Shown: in pieces, positions 11,874 to 23,510 of the stretch | Numbering within the stretch: position 1 is the stretch's first letter | Layout of the letters: every line of letters starts with the position of its first letter | Assembly (NCBI GenBank): GCA_013350335.1 | Contig: CM023539.1 | Span: 23,243,043-23,307,042 of the forward strand | Origin: Chimonanthus salicifolius | Lineage: Eukaryota > Streptophyta > Magnoliopsida > Laurales > Calycanthaceae | Direction: 5' to 3' | DNA: 64,000 nucleotides | The notes under the pieces: generated by a model | The model's database searches: none | Told to the model about the DNA's origin: nothing | What the model saw: only the letters and a program-made list of their open reading frames with translations | Position numbers and translations under genes: made by a program

Positions 11874-13200
11874 TGTAGTGATCTCACACGAAGTAGCAGG
11901 TCAGCAGAAGTGGATAAAATTAGTTAGAAATTGACATTATTTGTATTATTATATTATTTTATTTTATTAAAATTATTTAAGAAAAATACACATTTTTCTC
12001 AATTAAAAGTTTATAAATTTATCCTCCTCGAATTGGAATTAAGTGAATGGAAAATTTAAATTAACAAGTTAGATTTAATTTCCAAAGTTGAAATTTCAAT
12101 TAGAATTAGTCAATTACAAATTTATACATTTAATATCAATAATTTTAGGTGAACTCATAAGACCCACATTCTTTGGTTGAATTTACAATAAAAATTAACT
12201 TTATTAGAATTCTTTCATATTAATCTTAATTAGTTGGGTGCATTTTGAGAAAATATATCCTTATAATAAAGAAATTACTCATTCTCGTGGGCCCTCTTAA
12301 ATGACCCACACCCCTTCGATTCTCTTCTCCTAATTCCCAATCCCTCGATGGAAATTTGCCCCAAATTCCAAAACGGAACCCGCATCTTCCACACCAAATC
12401 CTTTTCCTTCTCCATCTCTCAATCCCAAAGTTCTTTCTCAATGACCCAGCCGACCTTGGTTTTTCTATAAACCTTGGCAGCTGATTTCTTCTCCTTAGTT
12501 CGATCTCCTCTGTACGGAAGCACCTCTTGCTGCAACCCGCCGCCCACCTGCTCCTCTCGAGTTCTTGTTCCTCTCTCGCCAGCAAGGACTGCTCGATCGC
12601 TGCTGTGTTACCTATCACCACACAGCTGTCTAAAGGTAAGCCCTCTTTGGATTATTTGATTTCTTCTCTCTTGAAATCCACTCTCATCCCCTCTCCTCTT
12701 TGTGCTTGCTGCCTTGTACTACTGCCCCTGCCCCAGCCGAATAGTACTTGTGGTATTCCCTGTGATTGTTTGCTGCCTTCACGGCGCAAATCAATTCTCT
12801 CTGTTTCCTTCCTCTTCACAACCGTATTGTACAAGTATTTTCTTTATTTTCTCTCTTATATTACATCCATTTAATTGATTAATTTAGCCCATGCTCTTAA
12901 ACCTACAAGTATTGACTATTTGTACAAGATATCTATGGTTTTTATTTTATTTTATTCAGTCAATCCTCACCCTGTTTCGCCCAGGAACATATTGCATGTA
13001 TGTTATCGTTTTGTCTTTTTCCATTATTACCTTATAGTGCATATCTTTATCAGCCAAAGCCTATTTTCAAACTTGAAAATTCCCATTCATTTATTTAACC
13101 TTTATTCTATGTGATTTCATATGGTTATAACCAATTCTTAGATTTTAAAGAAACAAAACAAGCTGCAAAGTATTTTGGGTTTTTCACTATGTTATTTATT

Positions 13201-13272
<72 letters not shown>

Positions 13273-13378
13273 TTATCTCCCCCAACCACAACCACAAATC
13301 TGTGATGTAAGACCCGTTAGCTGTGTCGATGCGTTGGATCACACCCCGTTTAAGTTGTAGAAGGGGAGGGGTGTGACA
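11874..13378 (+). mobile_element. 5' LTR of a Ty3/gypsy element
   Basis: Starts TGTAGTGATCTCACACG and ends GGGTGTGACA, immediately before a primer-binding-like site. Bases 11874-13201 align with 15747-17085. A TATA-like TTTTTCTATAAACC lies near 12460. The segment from 13202 to the end is not found in the 3' copy. It includes a (TA)n tract and the phrase GTAAGACCCGTTAGCTGTGT. Confidence 0.8.
13204..13271. repeat. (TA)n microsatellite
   Basis: About 34 TA units inside the 5' LTR, exactly where the two LTR copies stop matching. Confidence 0.95.
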
Positions 13379-13380
13379 GG

Positions 13381-13392
13381 TGATATCAGAGC
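13381..13392 (+). other. Primer-binding site, one mismatch
   Basis: TGATATCAGAGC lies two bases after the LTR end GTGTGACA. It is the usual TGGTATCAGAGC with G to A at the third position. Confidence 0.65.
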
Positions 13393-15746
13393 TTGGGTTC
13401 AACCCTCGGACGGTGAGTACAAGGTTGGGCCCGAGATTTGAGACAAATTAGACCCCTTTTACCCTAAGCCGAGTGGGGGTAGAAATATTTAAGGGGGGTA
13501 ACAATCGTGTGGTCTTCGTATGCGATATTAAAATTAGCACTCAATTCAAAGAAGCTCGTAGTGTTCTGAAGAGATGTGGTTTTACTAAGTTTAGGTTCTG
13601 CAGGTGTTTGGTTGCTATTTGGAACTCCTGCCTAAATATGAAATTGATTCAGTTTTGGTTTTATTAAATGGCTGGAAGAAGCAATTGTAGCCGTAGACAA
13701 CTCCCTGGATTGGATAGATTGAAATATGGGTAAGCAAGATTCCCTTAGTCATGTCTGGGCTGATGTTAAGTTAATCCTCGAGATTAGTAATATTGTTGTT
13801 GACTGGCTAGCCATTTGATTTGGAAAATGATAGAGTTCTCAATTTGTCAATATGAGAGATTTTGAATGAAGGGAAGTCTTGAGAATTGCAATGGTTTTAT
13901 AACACTTTAAGTCCCAAGGGAATTACTCTGACGGATAATGTGGTTTGAGGTATTTAGCTGAAGATCATTGTTTGGTGTTGGAGTTAGGATGAACCTCTAG
14001 GGTGAACCGGATTCGCCGGACTTGTGTGATAGCTATTGATGGAGTGAGTTAGAAGATGATTTGGTGGTATTGGATGCCTGATCTTTTTACCTATATGTTT
14101 TTTAGTATGAGGATGTTGGTATTTATTATGGGATCAGGACTATTGTAAGGAAATGGATAGACTCATCAGAACGCCAAGAGAAACTCAAATGATTTTGGAA
14201 ATGTTTTGTGATATAAGTGGCCTTTGTAGAGCATGTCATTTGAGGATGGACTGTGAAAATTTATGAAAGAAGTAAAGAATTCATTAGTCGATTCGAGAAA
14301 AGGAACAAGAACAAGAAGAGGAAATCTTCGGAGGATGTGAGAAGTATAGTATGTGGTATCTTCAATAAGATTGACTTTAGATTGAAATTCTAGTTGCAGG
14401 GGAAAAGAGTTCATTTGGTAAAACTAAGATGAAAGCTATTGTGGAATTCAAGTCCTTTCCCAAAGTAAGGCTAATTATTTTGGAAGCTCGTGTTCGTGCC
14501 TTGATATGACTTGTCATGAGAAAGCATCATTAAGGCTGTATTTGGAAGTTTTGGATGTGTTAATGTTATTAAGGGATAATTCCATTCAAATTGTTGTAAA
14601 AAAATTACTCAAAGTTAAAGATACTGAGGTTGAAGTTATATGTGGTACATGCCAGGTTATTGCATGGTTACTTGGAATGAGTTATACCACCTGTGGACCA
14701 ATGTGAGATGGAATTTGGTAATTTCACCTTCTAGTGTGTCAGATATAGTACTGTGACTATGGCAGTAGTATTAGAGGATCTTGTTTCGTATGATGGGGTT
14801 ATTGTATGTATTTCCAAGAGATAAAAGTTAGGATGGAGAAGTTAAGATATAGTTAGCTTATGAATGGTTATGTTGTGAAATGCGACGAACATGACAAGAA
14901 CTACCTAGACTGGAGGTAGACAACCTTACCATGTCGCGAGTGGTAAAGGTACCCATGTAGGGACTACCGAATTTGGAGGTGGAGAACATACCCGACGATT
15001 GTGAAATCACTGGAATGGGTGTTTGTGGAGTTGAGGATGATACATTTATGTTCGTGAAGTATTAAGATTTGTGAGATTTGACTAAAAGCGTGACACTAAT
15101 CTGTCTTCTTGATGGGAAGGTGTGGGGCCAAAAGACTCAACAGTCCTTGTGGGCGGGAGATGTGTGAGCGGGTGATGGATGAGCATAGGCTACCACACTG
15201 GCGGGCTACCTCACTGACAGGCTATGGGTGAGGGGTTGAGGTTTTCACTAATCCCATATCGAGAACAAATAAGTGAACGCGTTGTCAATGATATGGAGTG
15301 AATGTATCGTTGTTCCAATTAAGGTGAGTTATGTGCTAGATTGTAAGGTTATGGTGGTTATGTGACCTTGAAATATTGTGTAACACCAGTGGCAACTAAA
15401 TGGAGGATAATGTATGTCTAAAGATGTGCTTAGTGTTGAGATTGTAATCTTTGTGTCGAAAGGTATTGTTTTTTGGAGAAGTCACGCGTGTCAGGCTTGA
15501 CGGGTAATAGCATAATACCGCGTAGGATGTGTTATCCTCGTGTAGCTTGAAGATGACACATGGATTGGTTAGGTGTTGCGATTGAAGTTGCTGGATGAGA
15601 TTCTTAATCTTTGTAGGAGCAATGTAGATGGAGGCTATATGTGAGAGCGAGAGTCAACAATACGATGGACATATCCGGAGTTGATCAATGAGCAAGGTTC
15701 GTCGTTAGCTAAATTTCGAGGACGAAATTTCTTTAAGGGGGTAGGA
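13393..15746 (+). pseudogene. Decayed Ty3/gypsy interior; only the polyprotein C-terminus is readable
   Basis: At 2.35 kb the interior is far shorter than an intact gag-pol. No protease, reverse transcriptase or integrase motif can be read. At 15702-15734 the frame SLAKFRGRNFF matches the usual C-terminus of chromovirus polyproteins. It is followed by the polypurine tract AAGGGGGTAGGA (15735-15746) directly before the 3' LTR. Short frames near 13473 and 14506 have no assignable domain. Confidence 0.6.
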
Positions 15747-17085
15747 TGTAGTGACCCGACCCGGAGTAGCTGGTCAATAAAAGTGGGTAGAATTAGTTAG
15801 AAATTGACATTGTTTGTATTAGTATATTATTTTATTTTATTAAAATTATTTGGGAAAAACACACCTTCTTCTCGATTAGAAGCTTACAAATTTATCCTCC
15901 TTGAATTGAAATTAAGTGAATGGAAAGTTTAAATTAGCAAGTTAGATTTAATTCCCAAGGTTGGAATTTCGATTAGAATTAGTCAATTACAAATTTGTAA
16001 ATTTAATATCAATAATTTTAGGTGAACTCATGGGACCCACATTCTTTGGTTGAATTTACAATAGAAATTAGCTTTATTAGAATTCTTTCACATTAAGATT
16101 TATTAGTTGGGTGTATTTTGAGAAAATATATCCTTATAATAAAGAAATTACCCCAATCTCGTGGGCCCCTTTGACCCACACCCCCTTCGATTCTCTTATT
16201 CTCCTAATTCCCAATTCCTCGATGGAAATTGCCGCAAATTCGATCCCTCACCTCTTCCTTCTCCAAAACAGAAACCTGATCTTCCATCGAATCCTTTTCC
16301 TTCTCCATCTCTCAATCCCAAGTTCTTTCGAATGACCCAACCGACCTTGGTTTTTCTATAAACCCATGCGTTGGCAGCTATTTCTTCTCCTTAGTTCGAT
16401 CTCCTCTGTACGGAAGCACCTCTTGCTGCAACCCGCCCACCTGCTCCTCTTGAGTTCTTGTTCCTCTCTCGCTAACAAGGACTACTCGATCCCTGCTGTG
16501 TTACCTATCACCATATAGTTGTCTAAAGGTAAGCCCTCTTTGGATTATTTGATTTCTTCTCTCGTGAAATCCATACTCTCATCCCTCTCCTCTTTGTGCT
16601 TGCTGCCTAGTACTACTGCCCCTGCCCCAGCTGAATAGTACTTGTGGTATTCCCTGTGATTTTTTGCTGCCTTCACCGCCCAAATCAATTCTCTGTGTGT
16701 CCATCCTCTTCAAAACCGTATAGTACAAGTATGTTTCTTTATTCTCTCTTATATTACATCCATTTAATTGATTAATTTAGCCCATGCTCTTAAACCTACA
16801 AGTATTGACTATTTGTACAAGGTATCTAAGGTTTTTATTTTATTTTATTCAGTCAATCCTCACCTTGTTTTGCCCAGGAACATGTTGAATGTATGTTATC
16901 CATTTGTCTTTTTCCATTACCTTATGGTGCATATCTTTATTTGCCAGAGCCTATTTTCAAACTTGAAAATTCCCATTCATTTATTTAACCTTTATTTTGT
17001 GTGATTTCATACCATATCTTAGATTTTAAAGAAACAAAACAAGCTTCAAAGTATTTTGGGTTTTTCACTATGCTATTTATTCAAA
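15747..17085 (+). mobile_element. 3' LTR of the same Ty3/gypsy element (matching part)
   Basis: Starts TGTAGTGACCCGACCCGG right after the polypurine tract and aligns along its length with the 5' LTR, with many substitutions and small indels (for example TTTTTCTATAAACCCATGCG for the TATA-like box). Matching stops at 17085, where the 5' copy enters its TA repeat. No target duplication could be assigned. Confidence 0.75.
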
Positions 17086-18966
17086 AAAGAAATAGATTGA
17101 ATGTGTTCATTCCTTTTTCCCATTTTATCAAAAGTATCTAATATTTTGATTTGCCAAGGTTTTCTTATTTATCTATTTCATTAGTTTGAACCCTAAATGT
17201 ATTTGGTTTTAAGTATTAAGATTCAAAAATAAATAAATAAATAATAAAAGTTAATTAAAGATGACTATCTTGCATTCCTTTAAGATTTTATCTGAATTTA
17301 GGAGTCATCATCTTCTTCTTTCTACTGTTGTACTACCATATTAAACTAAACTCATTTGAGAAAGGTGGGTTGCTTGCTTATGTTATCCCAATCGATTTTA
17401 GTTAGTCCTACCTTTTTTCAAATCCCTTATTGTTCTGTGATTCATCTGGACAATTTAGGTGAGTGGTTTACAAGTAAGACTTTGGGGATCTTTTAGATAA
17501 TACCAATCCCCAAACCTTTAATCTAGGCTGAAAATACCTTGTGGACGCAACCATAAAATCGGCCAGCCTTGTACTGTCCAGACCCTTTCCTAAAGGTTCT
17601 AATTCTAAGTTCCCGTCATTTATAGACGGGACATCAATCTATTACTTATGTTTTACAATTATCATAAGCCCGTAGGGAGTTTAGATGTCGCTTAGATTTG
17701 TAGACCAACCCTCTTGATAGTGTATGGTTGCCTCATATCTTAGAGACATCTCATGTGTGCATATAATTGATGAGAAATATTGAATAATCATATTAACCAG
17801 AACCTTTAAAATATTATTCGCAGCAAACCTTGGACTTCGATACGTGGATTTCTCATTTGCACTTCATAAACTTTTAGGTGAGGGACAACAATACACTATA
17901 TTTTATTGTGCATGATATTGTCTATTTTGTTTATGTGATTGAGCAATGGAAAAATATCGCATTATGTAATGTGTTTTGGGAATATAATGTTGGACCTATG
18001 AAATTGACTGGGTATATGTTGGAACAGTTGTATAATCCGGTGCTTACTCACAGTAATATAAGGGAATTGGCTAAGTGTTCTAATAGCCGTGAGGAGACTC
18101 AGTCTGTCCGAATAGTTGGAAATTCGCCACTAACCTTTTTGAAAGGTCCAATAATTATGTTCGAATTGGATGAATGTTTTATCGACTGTTGTAGAGTTAC
18201 TTGTGATGTTATTAAGATGGATTTATGATATTGTGTTGTCATAATAATAATGCTGTGATATTATTTATTATTATGCATGAGTGATATTATTGAGGTCAAT
18301 TTCGATGTTTTAAAACATGTACATGTTGTTAAATGTTAATTTGAGATCATATATCATGTTTGGAGTATATTGTTGATGATGAGATTCATGGCATGCTAAT
18401 ATGATTCATAACATGTGGCCTGATGATAGAGATAATGCATGGTAGACATGACATTGAGCATGTCATCTTTATATTCATGGGATGGGTATGAAGGTGTGAG
18501 CTGTGATCTTTCTTGTAGACCACGGTGGTGGTAGTGTATGGCCTCCCTTTTAGTGAGTAGTACCACGCATGTGGTAGGTTTGGATTGTTGAGCCATGAAA
18601 GATCATGTAGACTGTTGTTTGGTGGTGGTGTAAGCCTCGCTTGGGCTAGTAGGCTACTTCTTGTGGTGTTGTGATAGTCTCGCTTCGGCGGGTAGGCCAC
18701 TTCATGTGGTGTTGTGTTAACCTCGCTTCGGCGGGGAGGATATATAAAAAATTGAAAAATATCATGAATTATGATATTAAAAAAAACCTGTTATGTGTAA
18801 ATACCATCACGCTCGATCCATATTATAGTAATTAATATCAATTAGTATGAATTGCAACGCCTCATTAAATTAATCTTTAAAAGTTAAAACATAAAATTAA
18901 GACTAGAAATCCATAAAAACAATATGTCGATCCATAAAATTAAGACTCCTTAATTAGTGGTACTCC
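17086..18966. other. Unassigned sequence, possibly the rest of a longer LTR
   Basis: It follows the 3' LTR without a visible boundary. A 116-codon frame at 17878-18228 has no recognisable similarity. A 43-bp repeat (18635-18745) gives the interval an LTR-like look. From about 18746 it becomes AT-rich up to the gag fragment at 18967. Either the 5' LTR lost this part by deletion, or it is unrelated DNA. Confidence 0.35.
18635..18745 (+). repeat. 43-bp tandem repeat, about 2.5 copies
   Basis: YCTCGCTTSGGCKRGKAGG recurs at 18635, 18678 and 18721, each followed by CACTTCATGTGGTGTTGTG or a variant. Confidence 0.8.
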
Positions 18967-19580
18967 TTGCGTAAAGGAAGTCAGACGGTTAGCGAGTATA
19001 TCGCTAAGTTTGACGAGTTCTACATGGGGTGTGAAATCGAGGAGGATCCTGGTCAGACATTCTCTCAGTTTAGACTAGGTCTTCGTCTCGAGTTCCAGCG
19101 TGAGCTCATTTTGCATTATATTGATATCTTGGAAGAAACGTATCAAGTTGTCCAAGAATTTGAGGACTACCTGAAACTATATCCTCCAAAACAAAGAAAA
19201 TTACACTCTCGTGGTATCAATTTGAGTCCACTCTGCCAGGATCCCGACAAAGTATGGTGAGTCAACCGGGGAAAACCACCAGTGCTCCACCTAAGGTCAA
19301 GAGTGCAAGTGCTAAGGAAGCTTCTGGTGCGAGCTCCTCCACAAGTGGCCTACAGTATTGTCACTGTCAAGGCTTTGGGCATTTCGCTCACAAATTTCCA
19401 ACCAAAACTAGAAATCAAGAGAGAGCTCTTTTGTTAGGCGAACGGTCTAAGGAGGAGGTTGACCAGGAAAATGTGAATGAGGAGGTCTATGAAGGTGTAG
19501 ACCCTCCCTGCAAGGAAGAACCTGAGGAGTTTGACGCAAAACCCTTGCAGTGGTTAGGTGTGCTCTCGTTCAGCCCCAAC
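18967..19580 (+). pseudogene. Ty3/gypsy (chromovirus) gag fragment with damaged zinc knuckle
   Basis: The frame opens LRKGSQTVSEYIAKFDEFYM and runs through QTFSQFRLGLRLEFQRELIL and EETYQVVQEFEDYLK, the C-terminal half of a Retrotrans_gag domain. A frame change near 19254 leads to a Ser/Lys-rich linker and YCHCQGFGHFAHKFPTK. This is a CCHC knuckle in which the first Cys (Tyr) and last Cys (Phe) are lost. An acidic tail EEPEEFDAKPLQ follows, as in related gags. There is no 5' LTR, so the element is 5'-truncated. Confidence 0.8.
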
Positions 19581-20240
19581 CTATAGACCCCATTCCAGTG
19601 TTAGTGTCATCTAAGTCATCTAAGTCTATTCATGCATTTGCACTGCCCGTTCATGACACACATGCTGAAATTAAAGAACAAATTAATATGAGTGATGAAA
19701 AATATAAATTTGCTACAGATTCTCATTGAAGATTCAAAGATTTTAATGTGGGTAATTATGTGATGATCCGCATAAGGCCTGAAAAGTTCCCACATGGGAC
19801 CATGAAAGAGTTGTATGCTCATAATGTGGGGCCTTTCAAAGTTGTGAGGCAAGTTGAATGCCATGTATATGGATTAGACTTACCATCAGATATGGGTATG
19901 AGCCCCACTTTTCATTTGAAGGACTTAGCACCTTTTCATGGCTTGATGCCTACACCATCTAGCCCACCATCACAGTTTAGAGCTCCCTTCCATCCATATC
20001 ATCACCTTGATCTACATACTTGTCTCCCTGACCCAGTACCTTTTCATGGTCCGACAGCTTTACCATCCAGCCCAACCTCCTACCAGCGAACCCATGGCCT
20101 ACCCGATCCACTCCATAACCCATTGCCTGAACCTATACAACCTTCCCCGATCCTACCATCTTTACCTTTTTTGTCACCCCTTAGAGATAAGATAGAGTCT
20201 ATCCTAAACGAGGAAGTGGTTTTCAACCCATTCTAGAGGC
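19560..20240 (+). pseudogene. Integrase C-terminal region joined directly to the gag tail
   Basis: In the frame starting near 19541 the text runs PIDPIPVLVSSKSSKSIHAF, HDTHAEIKEQINMSDEKYKF, a TGA stop at about 19728, then VGNYVMIRIRPEKFPHGTMK, AHNVGPFKVVRQVE and LDLPSDMGMSPTFHLKDLAP. This is the last part of a chromovirus integrase with its GPFK-type motif. A Pro-rich linker follows. Protease, reverse transcriptase, RNase H and the integrase catalytic core are all missing, so gag and integrase tail meet at about 19545-19570. Confidence 0.8.
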
Positions 20241-20440
20241 TACCAAAGGTATCTAGTGAAGTGGAAGCACAAGTCTAAGATAGACGCCACGTGGTTGACC
20301 ATGAGCTTCAGCGACTTGACCCAGATCTTCTGAAGAGATATCTGAGCTTTGTCTCGCCAGAGGTGCATCGTTCTTATCCGGGTAGAGTTGACGGCGCTGA
20401 CAGAGCAGATATTCGACGACGACAGAGGATAGCCACTCCA
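20160..20440 (+). pseudogene. Chromodomain of the deleted Ty3 element, frameshifted
   Basis: Across two frameshifts one reads KIESILNEEVV, then SRGYQRYLVKWKHKSKIDAT with WLT, then ELQRLDPDLLKRYLSFVSPE. The order of aromatic residues (Y, W in VKWK, W in ATWL) is that of a chromodomain. In chromoviruses it lies after integrase and targets insertion to heterochromatin. Downstream 20460-20606 matches the same part of the element at 57.3-57.9 kb. Confidence 0.75.
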
Positions 20441-20607
20441 TCAGCATCATTGTGGCTCGACGGTGATTTCGGTGGATGACGACGTAAGGCCTCACGTGCA
20501 CATGATTGCACTATGAAGACCCCACATTGGGAAGACACGTGTGTGGGAAGATTGGTGTCTTCTTGTCCGTTTGAACTCGAGGTCGAGTTCTTCTTAGACG
20601 GGGAGAT

Positions 20608-21890
20608 TGATGCGGAGCATTGACATTGAGTTATTTTGATTTTGATTTTATTTAGTTGTCTCTTAATGTATTTTTTTATGGTATTTTGTGTTTTTTTACA
20701 CTTAGGGGTATTTTAGACATTTTGATGGTATGTCTAATTATAAATGCTTGTAAGACTCATTAGGGCAACATATTATGAATGAAATTATAAAGAACAATGG
20801 GTTACGGTGGAAAACTCTTCCATGTGCAACTTGTGTTGGTGAGGAGCCCACGAACCTTGTTGTGAAGCTGAGGACGGCAAGAAGCCACCTGAATAGATGA
20901 GAAGCCTCTTCCAAAATTGATGCACTTATAAGTCCAATCTCCTTCTCTTTTCTATCCCCTTCTTTTTTACCCTTTAGCCACAAAACCCATCCCTTGTTTC
21001 TGTGATACCACTCCCATACCTGTCACTGGCTTTCGCCCCTCTCCTTGACCATTCCCAACCATCTAAAAGCATTGATGCTGTCAACTACCCGTTGCCTTTT
21101 TTCCTCTCCACCGTCACCTTCCCAAAGCCCATTCAACTCCCACCTTCCCTCTCTAGGTCCTAGACTGTTGCCGTAGCCACCTCCCTTACTTGCTGTTGCT
21201 TCCGTCCCTTCCCTGGGTTTTCAAACTGCGTCGCCAACCACTCTAGACCCCTGTCCTTGCCTTCGCCAAGCCTTTAAACCCCTCCCTTTGTGTTGCCTCT
21301 TGTCCGAATCCCTTTCCCCTTTGTGGCAGCTAGCCATACACCCTCCTAAGCCCATCGGATACACCCCTAGGCCACACCTCTCTATTCGTTCTATGCTACA
21401 GACCCCCTATCCTTTGCAGAAATCATTCAAGCCCTACCCTTTGCAGAAATACCATTCAAGCCCTTCCTTAATCAGCCGTAACCCTTTAGGGACCCACTTA
21501 AGCCTTTGTTTTAATTAGCCTTACCCTTTTGCCCACTTCTAACCTTAGATCCTTGTCACCTTAATCTAATTCCAGACCTAAATTTTTTACCATATAAGTG
21601 ATTTGCTCTAATCTGGTGGTGGGCCTACACTTTCGTGGATCCCGACAAACCCATGATTTTGGGAGATCTCCACTTTGAGCAACAATTTGGTATGGTAAGT
21701 GATGTAATTCCCTACATTAGATTCTAAGACTTGTTTTGTGGCTCATTTATATGATTTCATTGTGCTTATAAATTTAATTGTTGAATTTCAGCCCCATATT
21801 AGTCTCAGTTTTCATTATTTTTCATCCCCTTTAACCCTTTAAAAAATCGCATTAGGCATTTAGGGTAACCCTATCCATTGTTCTGCACCA
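20608..21890 (+). mobile_element. 3' LTR, TGATGC/GCATCA family (copy 1)
   Basis: Starts TGATGCGGAGCATTGAC directly after a purine tract (AGACGGGGAGAT) and ends AGGGTAACCCTATCCATTGT followed by TCTGCACCA. The terminal phrase AGGCATTTAGGGTWACCCTA is shared by the LTRs ending at 36609 (inverted), 45464 and about 59042. The right flank is TCTTG; no 5' partner is left to test for a target duplication. Confidence 0.75.
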
Positions 21891-22448
21891 TCTTGTCATC
21901 AACCTGATACGCCGCTTCTGCCGTCTCAGGGGTCAAGCTCGGAATAGTTTCTTCTTTCTGTGTTTTGGTTGATCATACTTTAAACTCTTGGTTATACTTT
22001 TGATATTTTGGACTGTAATAACTTTAAACTCGTTGCATACTCTTCTGGTTATTATGGTTTGCTATATGCCTTTTATATACTTGTCATGTTCTATTCGCCT
22101 TATTGTTCTAATCATGTGGTTTGACAAAATGTCATTTATTTCTTGGCTTGGCTCCCTCCCTATGTTAATTTTTGACAAAAAAGGGGAGAAAATAATGATA
22201 CCAATGTTTGAGGGGGAGACTTTCAAATCCCACCATATATGCCTCGGTTTGTTTTTCAGGAAGATATCCAGGCATATCTTCAGGGGGAGCGAGAAAGCAA
22301 GTTCTTCATGCTATAGTTTGAGGTTTATAACTCTTATAATGGTGTGTAGTGGGTGTAATTTTTTTTTTTCAAGACTAGTAAGTTTTTTAGAAAGGAGTGT
22401 AATTTTTCTTTGGAGTCAAGTTTTGTCACGAAATTGACAAAGGGGGAG
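21891..22448 (+). mobile_element. 3' interior end of a SIRE-like copia element
   Basis: Non-coding sequence with several polypurine tracts: AAAGGGGAG at about 22181, GAGGGGGAGA at about 22209, CAGGGGGAGC at about 22279 and finally ACAAAGGGGGAGAT ending at about 22448. Repeated polypurine tracts before the 3' LTR are characteristic of SIRE/Maximus copia elements. A 149-codon frame (21988-22437) is present but has no protein similarity I recognise. The left side is cut by the LTR at 20608-21890. Confidence 0.6.
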
Positions 22449-23510
22449 ATTGTTAGTGCCCCGGTTTGACTAAGTCTCTTATTGTCAATTCTGTGACCGT
22501 GTCGAACCTTGCCTTGGTCGACTGAAGGTGGTGTTGGAAGACTATTTGAAGATCAAAAGCTGCAATGGGCAACTCATCAAGTGTGTGGCAACCAACCAAG
22601 TAACATGGACCTTAGATGACTCTAGGTGGAACCAAACACCCATAGGCTAAGTGACCATTGTGTATAATGTCTCTAGACAAAAAACAGTTGACATTTATTT
22701 GTACTTGGCATTTAGTCCCGAGGAGTTGGAGACTTGTCCCGAGCCCTTGAAACTGAGAGCCTGAGAGAGCCACAAGAACAATCTGTAAAATTGCCTTGCT
22801 CTCTGTCCCGAGACCTTAGCCTCATGGTCTCGAGAAAATCCCGAGACCTCGTTGGTCTTCCAGTGTGAGAGCTTGTATATTCTTTGTAAAAATCAATTGC
22901 TCTCTGTGCCGAGACCTCGGCTATCATCCAGAAAGTAAAAATGATCATTTGTCTGTATTTTCAGATTGCTCTGTCTCGAGACCTCGGGGTCCTCCCGAGA
23001 TCTCGACGAGGTCTCGAGACCTTTGGGAGGCTCCTCGAGACCTCGTGACTAGTCGTTTGGCTTAGCTGTCACCTTAGTTGTCATACCTTATTTGGACCTG
23101 AGACCTCAGGAAAGTCTCCCTGAGACCTCAGGACTTAGCCGTTTGCACAGTAAACTATATATACACGGCTTATTCTCTTAATCATAATTAGGGCTTCTAA
23201 ACGAGATTAAACCCTAATCTCTTCCAGACTCCAAGAGAGGTCCCCATCCCTATCAAATCACCTTAGACCTCTCTCAATCTCCTCTAATCTCTTAAATGAA
23301 TAACCATGCATTCATCTAGGCTTTCCAAAGTTTCTTTCTAAATGAGATTAAGAGGACATCTCTTGAGGGATGTCCTGTGGCAATTCAATCAACCCTAGAT
23401 TCAGCATCTCATTCGTATGGTTGCATGCATTGGTTTTAAAGGCTTGAGTTGATGGACATTTAAGACCTGTCGATTTTTTGAGGGTTTTTTAGTTCATTGT
23501 TGACTTTTCA
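22449..23510 (+). mobile_element. 3' LTR of the SIRE-like copia element (right end approximate)
   Basis: Begins TGTTAGTGCCCCGG right after the last polypurine tract. It carries many copies of a GAGACCTC motif in palindromic settings (CCGAGACCTCGG, CTGAGACCTCAGG) between 22720 and 23135. A TATA-like CTATATATACACGG (23155-23168) points to the right. Candidate CA ends are at 23510-23512. It ends roughly 370 bases before the probable 5'UTR of the BAH gene and has the same orientation. Confidence 0.6.

Noticed and set aside
12875..17004. A 79-codon frame (MINLAHALKPTSIDYLYK...) conserved at 12875-13114 and 16768-17004
   Set aside because: The conservation comes from the two LTRs of one element; the frame lies in LTR sequence and has no domain or codon bias.
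17878..18228. 116-codon frame
   Set aside because: No similarity or conserved motif, and it lies in LTR-like repeat DNA.
18386..18700. 104-codon minus-strand frame with His/Thr-rich text
   Set aside because: Shadow of the repeat-rich LTR-like segment including the 43-bp repeat.
21988..22437. 149-codon hydrophobic frame that could look like an envelope or membrane protein
   Set aside because: It spans the polypurine-tract region before the SIRE-like LTR and has no recognisable similarity; T-rich DNA gives hydrophobic codons by chance.
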